From Bigelowiella natans CCMP2755 (lineage: Eukaryota; Cercozoa; Chlorarachniophyceae): 50,451 nt of DNA. The DNA lies in NCBI GenBank assembly GCA_000320545.1, contig ADNK01002570.1, positions 5,001 through 55,451 of the forward strand, given 5' to 3'. Below are positions 35,308 to 46,668 of this stretch, one piece after another. The notes beneath the pieces are model-generated. The model was given only the letters and a program-made list of their open reading frames with translations. It was not told the DNA's origin and searched no databases. Position 1 is the stretch's first letter, and the number at the start of each line of letters is the position of its first letter. A program made the translations under genes and the position numbers.

Positions 35308-37272
35308 TCAAAGTGCATTGCTCTCATTTCCCCCCTTAGCTATCATGTTTGCTACACTCCCGCCAGCGATGCTCATGTTTGCATTCACCACAGAGCCGTT
35401 GCCGACATCCTCTTTCACCTCTTTTTGGACCAGTGGTTTGAAGATTGGCTCGCCGTTCTTCTCCCGATGCACCATGAACAAAACAAAGATAATGCTGAGC
35501 AAAACTACAACCCCGAGGATAACAATAGCTGCAATAGCTCCTCTAGAGAGAACCTCTTTCTCATCATCCTTTGCATCACTTGGTTGAGGGCAATTCAGCA
35601 GGTTTGCTTTCTCAGAGTCGTAGTCCCAACGTGGTGTTAAGTCTATGTTGCAATAGGGCGCGTTCCTAGGAAATAACTGATCCACCGGATCTGCAAGGCC
35701 AGCAAGTTCGCTGTCAATAATGGCGGCTTTATTCACGGCATGGATCATTGTTTTTCGGACTTGAAGTTCATTTGTAGGAGATTTGGCAGTGTTAAAAATG
35801 ATTATTCGGTTCTGGAAAGATTCGGTGAGAATCACATGGAAGCTTGCAGTGCGATTTATCCTGAACTCTTCGACATCCGCTGGGGCCAACACGCCTTCTC
35901 CGATTACCATATCAAGCTCCGTTGAGAGGAGAGCAGCTTTCACTGAGGATGAATTCTGGTAACGGATAAGGCGCATGAACTCTACAACGGCCCCGGTGGT
36001 AGTCGTATCCCAGTGATTCTCGTTCCTCTTGAAAATCACTTCGCTCACGTCGCCATTTGCATCCGTTATAGAAGTAATGTACTCCCAGCGACCGGTGCCA
36101 GAGATGCCAAGAATGCCAGCACAGGTCACCGTGATGCCGTCGTTCGTTGCAGATCCCCACCCCGTTGGACAGGAGTTCTGTGTAAGTGGGTCATTTGCAT
36201 ACTGACCGACAAACATGGTGGGAGATAGCATCCTCAAAGGCCGGATGTAGGTCAGCTCCTGCAGCAGAGGGTAGTATTTGTCCCTAGTCGTAATCTCGAA
36301 GACATATGTGCTACTGCAGTTCCAACTATTAATTTGTTTGGGTAGGTTGTACCACCCATGCCAGTCTGCTGTGGTGAGGGGTGGGGCCAAAACGTTATCA
36401 AAATTTAGCTTGGCCACTGAACAATTCCAGGGGGCACCATCATGGAACGTAACGCCTTGACGCAGGTTGAAAGTGTAGCGTTGTCCACCTCCAGAGATGT
36501 CTGCAACTGTCCAAGATGTTGCAAGAGACGGGATGATCGCGCCCTCGCTACCATAATCGACTAATCCTTCGTATACCCAATTATTAGCGAAGAACTCATT
36601 TGGACGGTAAGAGTGCGGGTCGAGACGGCCAATGCCTGCGAATAAACCAGTCTGACCTCCAGGAGAGACAGTGATGTTTCGCGATCCGCTGTCCACTCTC
36701 AAGGTGTGCATCGGATAATCAAACTGTTGGGCACCACGTTGATAGCCCGAAAGGCGGTTGTTGATGACAGCAGGAATACGTTTGCCAGAGAATGGTAGCT
36801 CGGTGGCCTGAGAATGTAGCACACCGAGAATTTTCCTCCAACCCTCCTCGCGGGCAAGCTCAGTCTCCCGAGTAAGGACTTCATCTATCATTGTGGAGAG
36901 CGCCGATTGCGTATATGGTTCTGGAAGTCCGCGTAGAGCTGCATAGTATGCTTCGTCGGGGGTGTTCCACGATGCGGCATACGAGTGCGGGTCATAAGGT
37001 GGGCCCCAAGTCTCTGAGAAAGCTAAGTTGAAATTACCAGCTACCATTTCTGCATTAAACGGGTCCTTCGCCAACAGTCGTGTGGAGACGTTTACACCAA
37101 CTTTCGCGAGCTCCGAGCGAACATCGTCTTCAAGCGCAAGCAAAGTTGCGTCACCATCGAGCACGATGAAATCAACATCTATTTGCCTGCAGTTATCTCC
37201 ACCCAAATGCTGGGCCAGAGAGGGCGAAATTGCAAGGAAGAGCGCAACAACCGCCGCCATGGAGGTCCGCAT
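35308..37272 (-). CDS. Circularly permuted family-5 solute-binding protein, membrane anchored
   Basis: A single exon. The frame is open back to an ATG at 37425, but the ATG at 37272 starts a clean signal peptide (MRTSMAAVVALFLAISPSLA), so I prefer it: 654 residues. Numbering below is from 37425. The protein matches peptide/nickel-type SBP family 5, with blocks rearranged. Residues 82-245 hold what is normally the C-terminal block (DDVRSELAKVGVNV, TWGPPYDPHSY, EEGWRKILGVLHSQATELPF). Residues 262-610 then hold the normal N-terminal and middle blocks (GRLDPHSYRPNEFFANNWVY, YTFNLRQGVTFHDGAPW, VRKTMIHAVNKAAIID, DYDSEKANLL). A transmembrane segment (about 629-651) and a short basic/acidic cytoplasmic tail follow. 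Several N-glycosylation sites (NVS, NIT, NCS, NSS, NRT) fit an extracellular domain. No transporter genes are nearby, so a receptor or surface-capture role is more likely than ABC import. Ligand unknown. Confidence 0.85.
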   Translation of the reverse strand: MRTSMAAVVALFLAISPSLAQHLGGDNCRQIDVDFIVLDGDATLLALEDDVRSELAKVGVNVSTRLLAKDPFNAEMVAGNFNLAFSETWGPPYDPHSYAASWNTPDEAYYAALRGLPEPYTQSALSTMIDEVLTRETELAREEGWRKILGVLHSQATELPFSGKRIPAVINNRLSGYQRGAQQFDYPMHTLRVDSGSRNITVSPGGQTGLFAGIGRLDPHSYRPNEFFANNWVYEGLVDYGSEGAIIPSLATSWTVADISGGGQRYTFNLRQGVTFHDGAPWNCSVAKLNFDNVLAPPLTTADWHGWYNLPKQINSWNCSSTYVFEITTRDKYYPLLQELTYIRPLRMLSPTMFVGQYANDPLTQNSCPTGWGSATNDGITVTCAGILGISGTGRWEYITSITDANGDVSEVIFKRNENHWDTTTTGAVVEFMRLIRYQNSSSVKAALLSTELDMVIGEGVLAPADVEEFRINRTASFHVILTESFQNRIIIFNTAKSPTNELQVRKTMIHAVNKAAIIDSELAGLADPVDQLFPRNAPYCNIDLTPRWDYDSEKANLLNCPQPSDAKDDEKEVLSRGAIAAIVILGVVVLLSIIFVLFMVHREKNGEPIFKPLVQKEVKEDVGNGSVVNANMSIAGGSVANMIAKGGNESNAL

Positions 37273-37670
37273 GTTTGGAATGTGCGAAGGATCACTGCGA
37301 GCAAAGGCACTAAGAGCAACGGTGAACGCCACTGCGAGTTGCGAATCGACATTGCGAATGCTCGGGAAATGTGGCAAAATCTTAAAGAAATCCCAATGAA
37401 AGGTCTGACGCTTTTCCGAAACCACCTGTAATATTCGGTCTAGGCATTGCGAACAGCGGTGCTCAAATAAGAGTATACATTAAGATCTAATTATCCAAAA
37501 AAACGGTCCTAAAAGGTCAGATCTCATAAAATTTCGGGTCAGAGTCAGCCCAGGACAAAACATGCTCGCGTCAGGGTACATGTATCCAAAAGAACTCGAG
37601 AGAGTCTCTGAGGTTCGGGTTTGCGACAAAAATATCCAAGAGGGTATCCTGCAGGATTATTAATCTTGAT
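37273..37670. promoter_or_regulatory. Divergent intergenic region
   Basis: About 400 bp separate the preferred starts of the solute-binding protein (-) and the oxidoreductase (+). Both promoters should lie here. No defined element is recognised. Confidence 0.4.
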
Positions 37671-39497
37671 ATGATGGCAGAAGGTAAGGGGGAGAATCTT
37701 GCGTGTTTGTTGAAAAAGCGCCCCGTTGGGGCTCCATCGGTGGAGGAGACTTTCGAGATCCAAAAGGTGGCAAAACCTTCTCTTAGTGAGGACGGACAGG
37801 TAGCATGGCAGCCAGAAACATCTGTTGCCTGTTTTTCACCAAATATTTTTGTTAGGTACTGATTCGCATCCTGATGATTAGCGTCGACCCATATATGAGG
37901 GGCCGAATGAACGACAACAAGTCGTATTTCACGGCACCTTTCGAAGTAATGTTAATCATGACGACGTAATTGCATGAAAAAGCATTGTATCCAATAAATC
38001 GGTATTTTTCTTCCGAGGGTGGTTGGAAAAGAGTTGGTGAGATTTTTTTTTTTAAATGTCAAGTGGAGATTATCAGGATGAGAGGGCAGCAACACCATCT
38101 ATCTATGCTGTTGCCTCTCTACCCAATCGCACCTTCCTTCAACAAGGAAAAATGGGGAAGTTTGTATGCTGGAAATCTAGTCGAGTAGAATTGAGAAGCA
38201 TGATTTTTTGCTCGCTCGTTCCTTCTCCGACGAATTGACACTGACTTACTAGGTTGGCAAACCCTTGTCGGGGGGGGTCGCAGCTGAAGTAGTCGAGAGT
38301 CGGAGCGCCGACCTGAAGCCCGGCGACAAGGTTTTGGGGTTTCTTCCGTGGCTAAAGTACCTTGTGGTAGCGGCCAATACCTTGAGAAAACTCGACACAA
38401 GCGTGGTGCCATTGGAAAAGTATCTCAGCAGTGCAGGATACTCTGGTCTCTCTTCTTACCTCCCTATCAAGTATATCGCAGCTCCCAAGGTTCGTAGTTT
38501 GCACCACCGTAATATTCATGTATGTGTTTATCTGTCTCTCTTCTGATTTGTGATTTCTGAAACTATATCTCGATGAAATCAAGGCAGGGGAAACTGTGTT
38601 CGTGACTGGTGGCGCCGGTGCGGTTGGATCATGCGCGTGCCAGATCTTCTTCAGCTATGGTTGCAAGGTTATCTCGTGCGCTGGAAGTGCCGAGAAAGTG
38701 AAATGGCTGCAAGATCTTGGAATCGAAGCGTTTAACTACAAAGAATGCGCTCTCGAAGACGCTTTGATGAAATTCTGCCCAAAAGGCATTGATATTTATT
38801 GGGACAACGTCGGTGGGGAGATGCTGGAAACTACACTTAACCATATGAACAATTTTGGTCGTGTTGTGTGCTGCGGAATGATTTCGCAGTATAATAAAGC
38901 CCCCAAGGACAGGTGGGTAAAATATGTAGCTTCGCCATCAAAATCACAACTTCGCTGGGTTAGCTAGATTTTCTCCCTTGCATTCCCTATTATGATGGAT
39001 CGGTCCATAAGTGCAGCATAGACGCCAATCTACCCTTAAATGTGACTGGAATGTGACCGAGAGTAGAAAAGCCTTCACAATTACGTTTAATAATTGCACT
39101 TTGTGGAAACTCTAACACTATTCCCTGAATTCTTGGTTGTCTTACACCTGTGTCATGTTACATCCTTGATGAGAACGACAAATAGACAGCGCTTTAGAGA
39201 TCGTTATTTGATAGAATATTTCAACTCTCCTATCTCACAATTATGTCCTTGTCCCTCAGGTATGGCATTAAGAACCTATTCCTCGTCGTGACCAAGAGAT
39301 TAAAGCTTCAGGGCTTCATCATGAGCGACTACAACGAGGAACAAAGAGTAGCTGCGACAAAGGAACTTATCAGATTGATCTGCGGAGGAAAGCTGAAGAC
39401 CACGGAAACTATTATGAATGGTTTTGAAAAGGTACCGGAAGCATTCTGTGGACTATTTACCGGGAAAAATTTGGGTAAAATGCTTGTGAAAATTTGA
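37671..39497 (+). CDS. MDR-type NADP-dependent oxidoreductase (PTGR/alkenal reductase-like)
   Basis: Five exons join in phase: 37671-37799, 37856-37945, 38253-38489, 38584-38912 and 39260-39497. The protein is about 340 residues, the normal length for prostaglandin/alkenal reductases of the zinc-free medium-chain dehydrogenase family. Markers are SVDPYMRGRM near residue 60, LKPGDKVLGF, the Rossmann motif VFVTGGAGAVGS, GIDIYWDNVGGEM and YGIKNLFLVVTKRLKLQGF near the C-terminus. The family reduces the double bond of alpha,beta-unsaturated aldehydes or ketones with NADPH in the cytosol, often in detoxification of lipid-oxidation products. There are no catalytic-zinc ligands. It is divergent from the solute-binding protein gene. 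I see nothing missing. Confidence 0.88.
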
Positions 39498-40414
39498 AGC
39501 AAAGATCCGTTTAGCTTCACGCATACGCAAATGGGTCTTTTTTAACATTTGCATCGTAAAACTGTTCAAACACCATGTCAAATAATGGGAAGTAGTCTGG
39601 AAGCAATTGGCGTCATGCTATCGATCGAAAGTATCATCAACAATGGATCCTGTGCATATTCCGGTGACTTACCCATGCGCTACCATGCAAGCATGCAAGT
39701 GCACATGGCAAAGGCGACGGCGTTTGTTCATCAAGAACTAAGGAAAATATCTCCTTCATGACACCTGGAATCATGCGACACACAAGATGCACTTTCCATT
39801 AACCATGAATTTGATATCTTTGCACACATGGCAACTGCCACATAGCTACTCTAGATAATCATCTAGCACTCCTACTATGCTAGCCTGGTTCATCATCAGA
39901 ATTGCCATCACTCGACTAGCCTCGAACTGCTATCTGCTACTCTACTTGTCTAGTACTCCTCGCAATCGTGCCCTAGGAGAACTCTAGAGCTCACTGTGCC
40001 GTGTGTCGAAATGCACAAAATGATCGATCTACACCTTGCGCATGATGCAGCTGATTGGTGCTCACCATGCATGCATGCTCCATCGCACGTCACAGAGCGA
40101 TGTAGTGACGTAGCCTAGTAGTTAGCATCGCATATGGTCCAAAAGTCAGAAAAGTGCGGTTGCATCATTGAAGAAATTGTGAGATGCTCAATGATTATCA
40201 TCTCACATTGTCTTGTTTGCCATGAGATCGCATGCAGCGTTTACACATTTTCGACACTACAGACACAACACATTGTGCTTTCGGTTAATCTCTCATACAC
40301 AAATGGCCAATTTCATGATGTTGCTAAGCTAGCAATTCAATGAGCGACCTCGCATGTCTCCCATGACAGGAAATAGGAAACATTGCAAGTGTCACAAGTA
40401 TGCATGACTAACTC
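39498..40414. other. Intergenic between convergent genes
   Basis: No exon chain. From about 39540 to 40400 it is rich in CATGCA, CTAG and TGCATG words, again the island vocabulary. The 3' UTRs of both neighbours lie at its ends. Confidence 0.5.
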
Positions 40415-41540
40415 TCATTCTAGTGCTATCAAATACGCTTCGAACCGTTCAACCATAGAAACAAGTTGATCCCTGTTCAGAGCCTCGATGTCTTGGAAGT
40501 TTGGAATGACACATAACTTCAGAGCATTTACAACCTGAAGGACGAAAACTAAGTCGTCCTTCAGAAAATCCATGCCAAACTTATTTGTTGCTGAGGATAT
40601 AGTTCAGGAAAAGAAAAAATACTAAATCGAGAGCATTTTATTGTCGATGTTATTAGGTACACTTCACATTGTAAATTGGAATTCAAGAAAACAATACGAT
40701 TCTTCAGTTAAAGAAAATAGTGTTTGTGAAATAACCTTCATCTAGTAGCACCAGACCACTATTGCATTCGGGCGAATTTGGTTTGAACAGATTAGCAACG
40801 ATGACGGGAAAAAATGCTCTGATGCTTTCGGTGTTCAATTGTTGGAATTGAAGATCTGAAATCTTAATTAGAATTTTTTGAAGCTCCATGGGGGAATTGT
40901 TCTTGTGCGAAATCTTTTCAAATTACGATGATGTAAGCGAGAGTGAATCATTGAGAGAGTTGAAGTCTATTCCACTCGATTTTACCTCCAGATTTAAATC
41001 TTCTTCATTAAGCACTTCTTGTGGAGAAAGCTTTCGAACAGGAGCATCTTCAAACAAGCTATGCTTTCCCTCTGTTAGATCATCTCGCGGTTTCGAAGTT
41101 GAAGGCAGAGAAGAGTTACTACATGACATGTGTTTGTCTTGTGTTGGTCTTTCAAAATATCGATCCTCATCAGTCTTCAGAATTTTCAAGACCTTAACTA
41201 CAGCATTGTGTGTCTTTTCCAGGATGGAAAACTGGTGTCTCTGCATCTCCAACAGTTTGCGCTGTTTGTCTCGAACATCGATCAAATTCTCTTTATTCTC
41301 CATTCTTGAGAAATAATTGGTGATTGGGCCCTTTACTGACCTCTGCTATTCTTTTGGAACTTTATCAACATCAGAGAAAAATGATCAATGAGCCATGTCA
41401 AATTCCCATCATGCATTAACATGCATTATATTTACACAAAATGTTTTCGGTTCAAGACGCGTTCTTGGTCGGTTCCAGACGCGTCACTCAAAGCTGCATT
41501 AATATTATCATTCAAAACGTAGGAAAGTAAGGAAAGGACT
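40415..41540 (-). CDS. Unidentified coiled-coil protein
   Basis: Exons 41303-40986, 40913-40736 and 40590-40415 join in phase. An upstream exon (about 41540-41445, SLLSYVLNDNINAALSDA) ends in phase 2 at a GTAAAT donor, which fits the AATGGAG start of the next. The product has a heptad-like helix (NLIDVRDKQRKLLEMQRHQ), a Ser/charged linker, then ISDLQFQQLNTES, VIVANLFKPN and DFLKDDLVFVLQVVNAL, and ends RFEAYLIALE. An in-frame TAA between exons 1 and 2 falls inside a 72-bp intron with a GAG/GTAAAA donor, so no readthrough is needed. The true start lies at 41303 or further upstream. No family recognised. Confidence 0.55.
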
Positions 41541-42025
41541 TTTTCACTTTTTCAACATCAGAGAGTGAGTACATGATCGATTGAAATCACGGATGTGGCG
41601 TTGCGGAGAAGAGCTTTGCTTTACTTACCGAATTTGATATTTGATTCATGCGCATCCCCATTTTTGTGTGCGACAAAGAAAATTAGTGTCCCTCACTACA
41701 TTCTTATCAAAGTAAACCAAATGATTTCCCGCCACTTTTCGAGCAAGTTGAACGTCACAGCAGAACTTTCAATTCTATCAAACGGTAAAGGATCATGGAA
41801 AGGACGCAAAACCATCCAAAATCTATCATGAAGGGAAATCAACGGTATGTGATAATCGACATAGATGTGCATGCGTTTTTCACATCACAAATACGATGTT
41901 TCATGGGTTCCTGAACACTACGAAGATCATGGAGTAGGAACAAGAAACAGTGGAAGAAACGTCAAAATTTTATTTTCAAGATCTCAGCTTATGCTCATCG
42001 TGACATTTCTCCAGTCCGTTGTAAC
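41541..42025. other. Intergenic, possible 5' exons of both neighbours
   Basis: It separates the coiled-coil gene (-) from the cyclin-like gene (+), so it should hold both promoters. A 78-codon frame at 41595-41831 has no splice or family support. Confidence 0.35.
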
Positions 42026-42649
42026 TTGGGAATGATAACTTCATGGATGTCAGCATCCATAGATTACAAATCAGCAATTTCATTCATTGATGGCGATCAC
42101 AACATGCGAAAGACAATGAAGCACTTGACTGAGAATCTTAGTGCTCAAAGTCTTAGGTCCACATCTACAAATGTACACTTTCAAACATGCAATCATGTCG
42201 GTCTAGAAATACCATTCGATAGAACCTTGACATTATGTTTATCCAATTTATGCAGCAAAATCAACCTAGCTCTTGATCTAGTATCTCGAAATCCTATTTC
42301 TGTACTGGCAATTGCTTTGGTATATCTGGAGAGACTTCTTAAGATTCTTGATAGAGGCAATTCCGACTGCACGGAACTGTCAGATTTAAAAATTTTGGTG
42401 ACATCGAAGCTGAAGGAGCTCTTCATGTCACTACTGATACTAGCATCTAAACAACTTGACGGTAAGGTCTTCGTATTTTGAGTTCTTCAAATGTGTGAGT
42501 TTTTAATTTACAACTGTAATTTCTAAGATCGATCGCATTCTAACAAGCATTACATCAAAGCATCAACACTGAAGTTGAAAACGTTCAATGCAATGGTAGA
42601 ATACAAATCAGCGATCGAACATGATTACAAATATTTAGCAAATACTTAG
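42026..42649 (+). CDS. Pho80/PCL-type cyclin-like protein
   Basis: Exons 42026-42461 and 42528-42649 join in phase 1 across a 66-bp intron with a GTAAGG donor. The core reads SRNPISVLAIALVYLERLLK, then LFMSLLILASKQLDD and SNKHYIKASTLKLKTFNAMV. This follows the Pho80-type cyclin layout: a helix with ALIYIDR-like core, a helix ending in K.LDD, then SN..Y.KV and the next helix. Such cyclins bind and activate a CDK of the Pho85/CDK5 type. The protein is about 185 residues and stops (TAG) two residues after KYLAN, earlier than most. An open frame of about 54 codons directly follows the stop. Upstream exons are possible; the first 60 residues have no recognisable feature. Confidence 0.6.
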
Positions 42650-43739
42650 GTTGACCAATTGATTCACTTGATGTTCATTGTTGCCGACAATGCAACAGGA
42701 AGTGGCATTGCTAAAAATTTTGAAGTACCGAATGATGGTGTGTTCCTACGACTGGTCAAGATATTGCTCTATGGCCATAACCTTGCGATCTACAACCATG
42801 CTCAACAAAACTAACGGACAATCTAAACTTCCTATCATCCATGGGGAGCCGTCATAGTAGCCTAAATTTGAGGCCAAGATGCAGATACACAAAACAATTT
42901 AAATTCATGATCGATCTCAGTACTAGTACCCAACCATGACGGTGCGATGCAGGACTGACAGGCTCTTTGTGCAGCTACATAAGCGATAGCTGCGCAACAG
43001 CTCTAATGAAGCTACAGCACGTTCACCATCTATACTTGTAGACACATGCTGTACTACAGAAACTGTGCATCATCATGTAATCAATTCATTGTCTTGGTTG
43101 CCAAAGACTCATCGCGACGTACATGCGTGCAGGGTTAGAACTCGCATGTTCTAGACGTACTAGCGTAGCCTGTGCTACGACGGACCACATTGAAGCTTGA
43201 AGCATCATGCTGTCCATGGTTGGCGTATCACCGCTAGCAATAGCTTCGCATGTTCGACGCATGGGCATATGCATAAAATTATAACTACAAGTGTGCGATT
43301 ACGTTGATATGCATCAGTCAGCAGTGATCAAAATGAAACTTTTTAATGACCAAGTGGTTGCCTGTCTACCCATTAAGCTGCTTTGTAAGTCCTGTAGGAG
43401 GGGACTAGCAAACAGGGAAATAATAACAATAAGTGCTCCACTAGTCCATTCTGCTACAGTGCTCTTAACTAGTTAATGCAAATAAAAAAATGGTATCTAT
43501 CTAACCCTCTCCTATGAAAAGAAAATGACGTTTCGATTTGTTACTTTTCGTGTGGCTGAGATATGTCCCAAATATTTGGTCCCACCACATGAAGAAATGC
43601 CCGAAATTGAACCTGATCGAAAAGGACTCAGAACTTGTTTTACATACAATAGTAGAGTTGACTCGTGCGCGACAACCATGAAATGAAAATCAAGAAAATA
43701 ATGCGGGAGACAGGGTATAAAATAAAAATGGATAAAAAG
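42650..43739. other. Intergenic between convergent genes
   Basis: No supported gene. From about 42880 to 43290 it has the CATG/CTAG/TGCA-rich island vocabulary. The AT-rich end (43480-43739) is probably the 3' UTR of the hydroxylase gene. Confidence 0.45.
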
Positions 43740-44026
43740 TTACTTTAATTGGCTGTGGTGCACGTTATGGTCTCTCGCTGTTCCAATCCCTGCACGAATA
43801 GATATTACTTGGATTAATCAAACGAACACTAAGGACTATATTACGAAACAGGGCACTAATCGTATCTAAAATTTTTTTTTTGTTTCCGCATATTTTTCAC
43901 AGGTGTAATGAGCACTATCGGCAGAGCGGAAAATTGAATGACATCGCCATTTTCTGTTGTTACCTATTGCCTCAAAGATACCGTCCCATGGATTGGAGTA
44001 TCTGAAAATAGAAGGATGAACTTTCT

Positions 44027-44069
<43 letters not shown>

Positions 44070-45925
44070 TATACGTGCGTACAATGTGCAGCTGTTACTG
44101 TAAATATTTAGATAAGGAGCAGATGGTATAACAACATTCGAAGACACGTGTATTTACACAGATAAAACTTACTCGCTATGAATCAGCATGAAATAGTTCG
44201 CATACGTGCATCCAAACCAGGCGTAGTCCTTTACAAATGCCAATATATGTTACACAAATATAATATCTGTTTACTTACCCGTATGTTCATATTCATCTAG
44301 TCTATGGATATTCCTAAGTTCTAGTTCAAGACTTTGCTCAGACTTTTGCCCAAGGTATTTATATGTGTGGTAGACGACATACGTCTGATCTCCGTTCATG
44401 TGTTCATGTCTATGTGTAAAATAATTCTGGCAGTGTTACGAGGCGTCTTCCCACTCTCACACACAGCATCGGCCGCATGTGCCATCCACGAGGGTGTGGG
44501 GTAATACCTTCTGGTGGATGTCGACCCCGACCAAATGGAGGACGAGAACGGTGAGGTAGAGAGGGATGAGGATCAGCAATGTCGTGTCTTGCACGGAACC
44601 GCTGTTGAGATAGCAAGTGCGAGGTTAGGTTAGCACACACGTTATAAATCATTCTCGGTGGATGGATCATCTACATTACATTCATGGGGAGTACCTGTAG
44701 GCGTTAAAAAGGTGCGGATTTATGTAGGCGTGGTGGTCCTTGTGCGTCCTATACACTGTTTCCACTTGGTGCTGCACGCTGACAACATATTCACAATGAA
44801 GTAAGGTGCAAAAGTGACAAGGAAATAGTCCTCGACCCAGCTCCCTACATCGCCTACCCCTCTAAATTTATATTTTACCGGTGGATGATGTAGGTGATGA
44901 GGTCGTACACAGCGAACTGCAGGAAGACGTTGAGAACGCTAACAGGCGCCTCAAGATCATAATATGATTCCTGAGCGATGAATATGATTTCGATTATTCG
45001 CAGGAAGGATATTCTCCACGATCAGAACGACTATAAAGAAGGAAAAAAGAAATGCTAATTTTGACTTCGATTAGTGCCGCGAGTGAGATGGACCTCATCA
45101 AACATCATCGCCAACACCACCGCCATCATTATGCAGTTAATCGCACCGGCATGAGCTTGAACAGCCAAGTAATTGATAAGTACGGAACCAGCATGAAAAA
45201 CGCTTCGGCGCGTGTTGCATGGCCTCTATTTAGTAGAGACAGACAAGTGTGTAGTGAAGAAGAGGTTCAGTCGGGGAATGATGTTCCTCATAAGGGCGAT
45301 ATCACGAGTGTTTTGTATCAATAACTTACATGAGTTCCTGAGACCAGCTGAAATTGGGTTCGCTTTGTTGGATGTTACTCCCTGTGCCATGAAGATAGCT
45401 TTTGCGAATGAAATGGTAGGTAAACACTACCACGTGGCCGTAAAGTACTCCTATCAAAACATATCAACGGGTGAACCAGAGTTGGAGCTGATAACGGGGT
45501 CGGCCTTCTTATTTCTCAGCAACCCAGTCGGAGTTCAAAATAATCGCTACTTCTAAATATTTGCAACAACCTCTAATTCCCAGCCACAGCCCCCACCAGT
45601 CAGGAAAGGGTATCTGCTGCGACTCCATGCGCTGAAATATCAAAGGAGGACGATAGTTAAATTATCTACAATTTCAATAGTAGCTTCACCGGATAGCAAC
45701 ACCTGGTACAAGAAGTACACGAGGCCGATCTCTATCGAAATGAGATTGACCCACTGCATCATCCCGCCTTTCTTTGACTTGCGCTTCAGTTGATACGCTT
45801 TCTTGCTCGACAGCGATTCCTAGGCATAAAATGGTTATTCAAGTGATAACAGCTGTCTGGTCCAAAGGGGATACCTTAGTGCTGACTTCCACAGGTTGCG
45901 GTCCAGTCTTCGGGGTCGGCACCAT
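43740..45925 (-). CDS. Fatty-acid hydroxylase / sterol desaturase superfamily protein
   Basis: Ten exons join in phase from ATG 45925 to TAA 43740, giving about 280 residues. All three histidine boxes of this di-iron membrane family are present: HRVQH, HKDHH and the last HNVHH. Several hydrophobic segments flank them (LVYFLYQ, FMLVPYLSITWLFKL, NVFLQFAVYDLITYIIH, LLILIPLYLTVLVLHLVG), so it is an ER-type membrane enzyme that hydroxylates or desaturates a lipid or sterol. The protein ends only four residues after the third box, whereas most relatives continue, so the C-terminus is unusually short. An open stretch at about 44440-44287 (NYFTHRHEHMNGD) between exons fits no phase and is treated as intronic. 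A basic N-terminus (LKRKSKKGG) follows MVPTPKTGPQ. The substrate cannot be told. Confidence 0.82.
44031..44066. repeat. (CT)18 microsatellite in hydroxylase intron
   Basis: Perfect CT run between two short exons of the hydroxylase gene (ends near 44175 and starts near 44018 on the minus strand). Confidence 0.95.
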
Positions 45926-46668
45926 CTTGCCTAAATAGAACAGACGAAACAATCCAAGGGCACGCATCAGCTTTGTGGAATGCTGATAGCATCGAAAATC
46001 TATTAAACCCTTCGAGATATGTACGCATTCCTTCTACATCATTTTTTTTTAAAGATTCCAAAAACACGTTAAGCTTCATATTGAACGAGGATCCCTAAAT
46101 AAAACTATGCATCCCCGCAGCTAAGCCACCTTTCTTGCAATGCTTGCCTAGCAGGGCTGGGTGCAGCGGGTCGGGACAATGATTACGTTTTCACGCGCGA
46201 CACGACTCTACTATCAAAAGATGTAAAAACACCATGCATTCCATATGAGTTCACACAATGTAAGGTTGTCATTGCTCCCAGCATAACATGGGAGTATCCG
46301 AAATCATTGATGCATATTTTACAGTTTCGACACCAATAAAAGGATGTCGTTGTTTCATATTATATAACATAAATAATATTTTACTTGCATTTTCCAGAGA
46401 AAGAAAGTCTTAGAGATGAATTCACACGTCGCTCTCGTAACCTTTGACACAAGTCTAATGCAGCAGGAGTGATCATCATTACGACAACCAGTCGAGGATG
46501 TCACACCAAGCTTTCCGTGATATCGGTGAATCTGTCAACGTCGCCTACGAAAAAAATGGAGAATTTTACGAGAGCGTCAGAGGGAACGGGACAAAAACAA
46601 AGGGCATTTTTCACACATTAAAATGTTGTCTCGATGTATCTGTAAGGCCCTAATTTTGTTATAAAGAG
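45926..46668. other. Intergenic upstream of hydroxylase and COX10-region genes
   Basis: Divergent space. A 67-codon minus-strand frame at 46079-45876 partly overlaps the first hydroxylase exon in another frame; its acceptor at TTCTATTTAG may mark a 5' UTR intron. Nothing else is supported. Confidence 0.35.

Noticed and set aside
40905-40990. In-frame TAA between two open segments of the coiled-coil gene, suggesting stop readthrough or a non-standard genetic code
   Set aside because: A 72-bp intron with a GAG/GTAAAA donor and a GAAAAG acceptor contains the TAA and keeps the frame. Other genes here end normally at TAA, TAG and TGA.
44287-44440. Open stretch with NYFTHRHEHM between hydroxylase exons, first read as an insertion in the enzyme
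   Set aside because: It leaves in phase 1 and cannot join the next exon. Skipping it joins GVDIHQK to DYAWFGCTY in phase 0, which fits the family.
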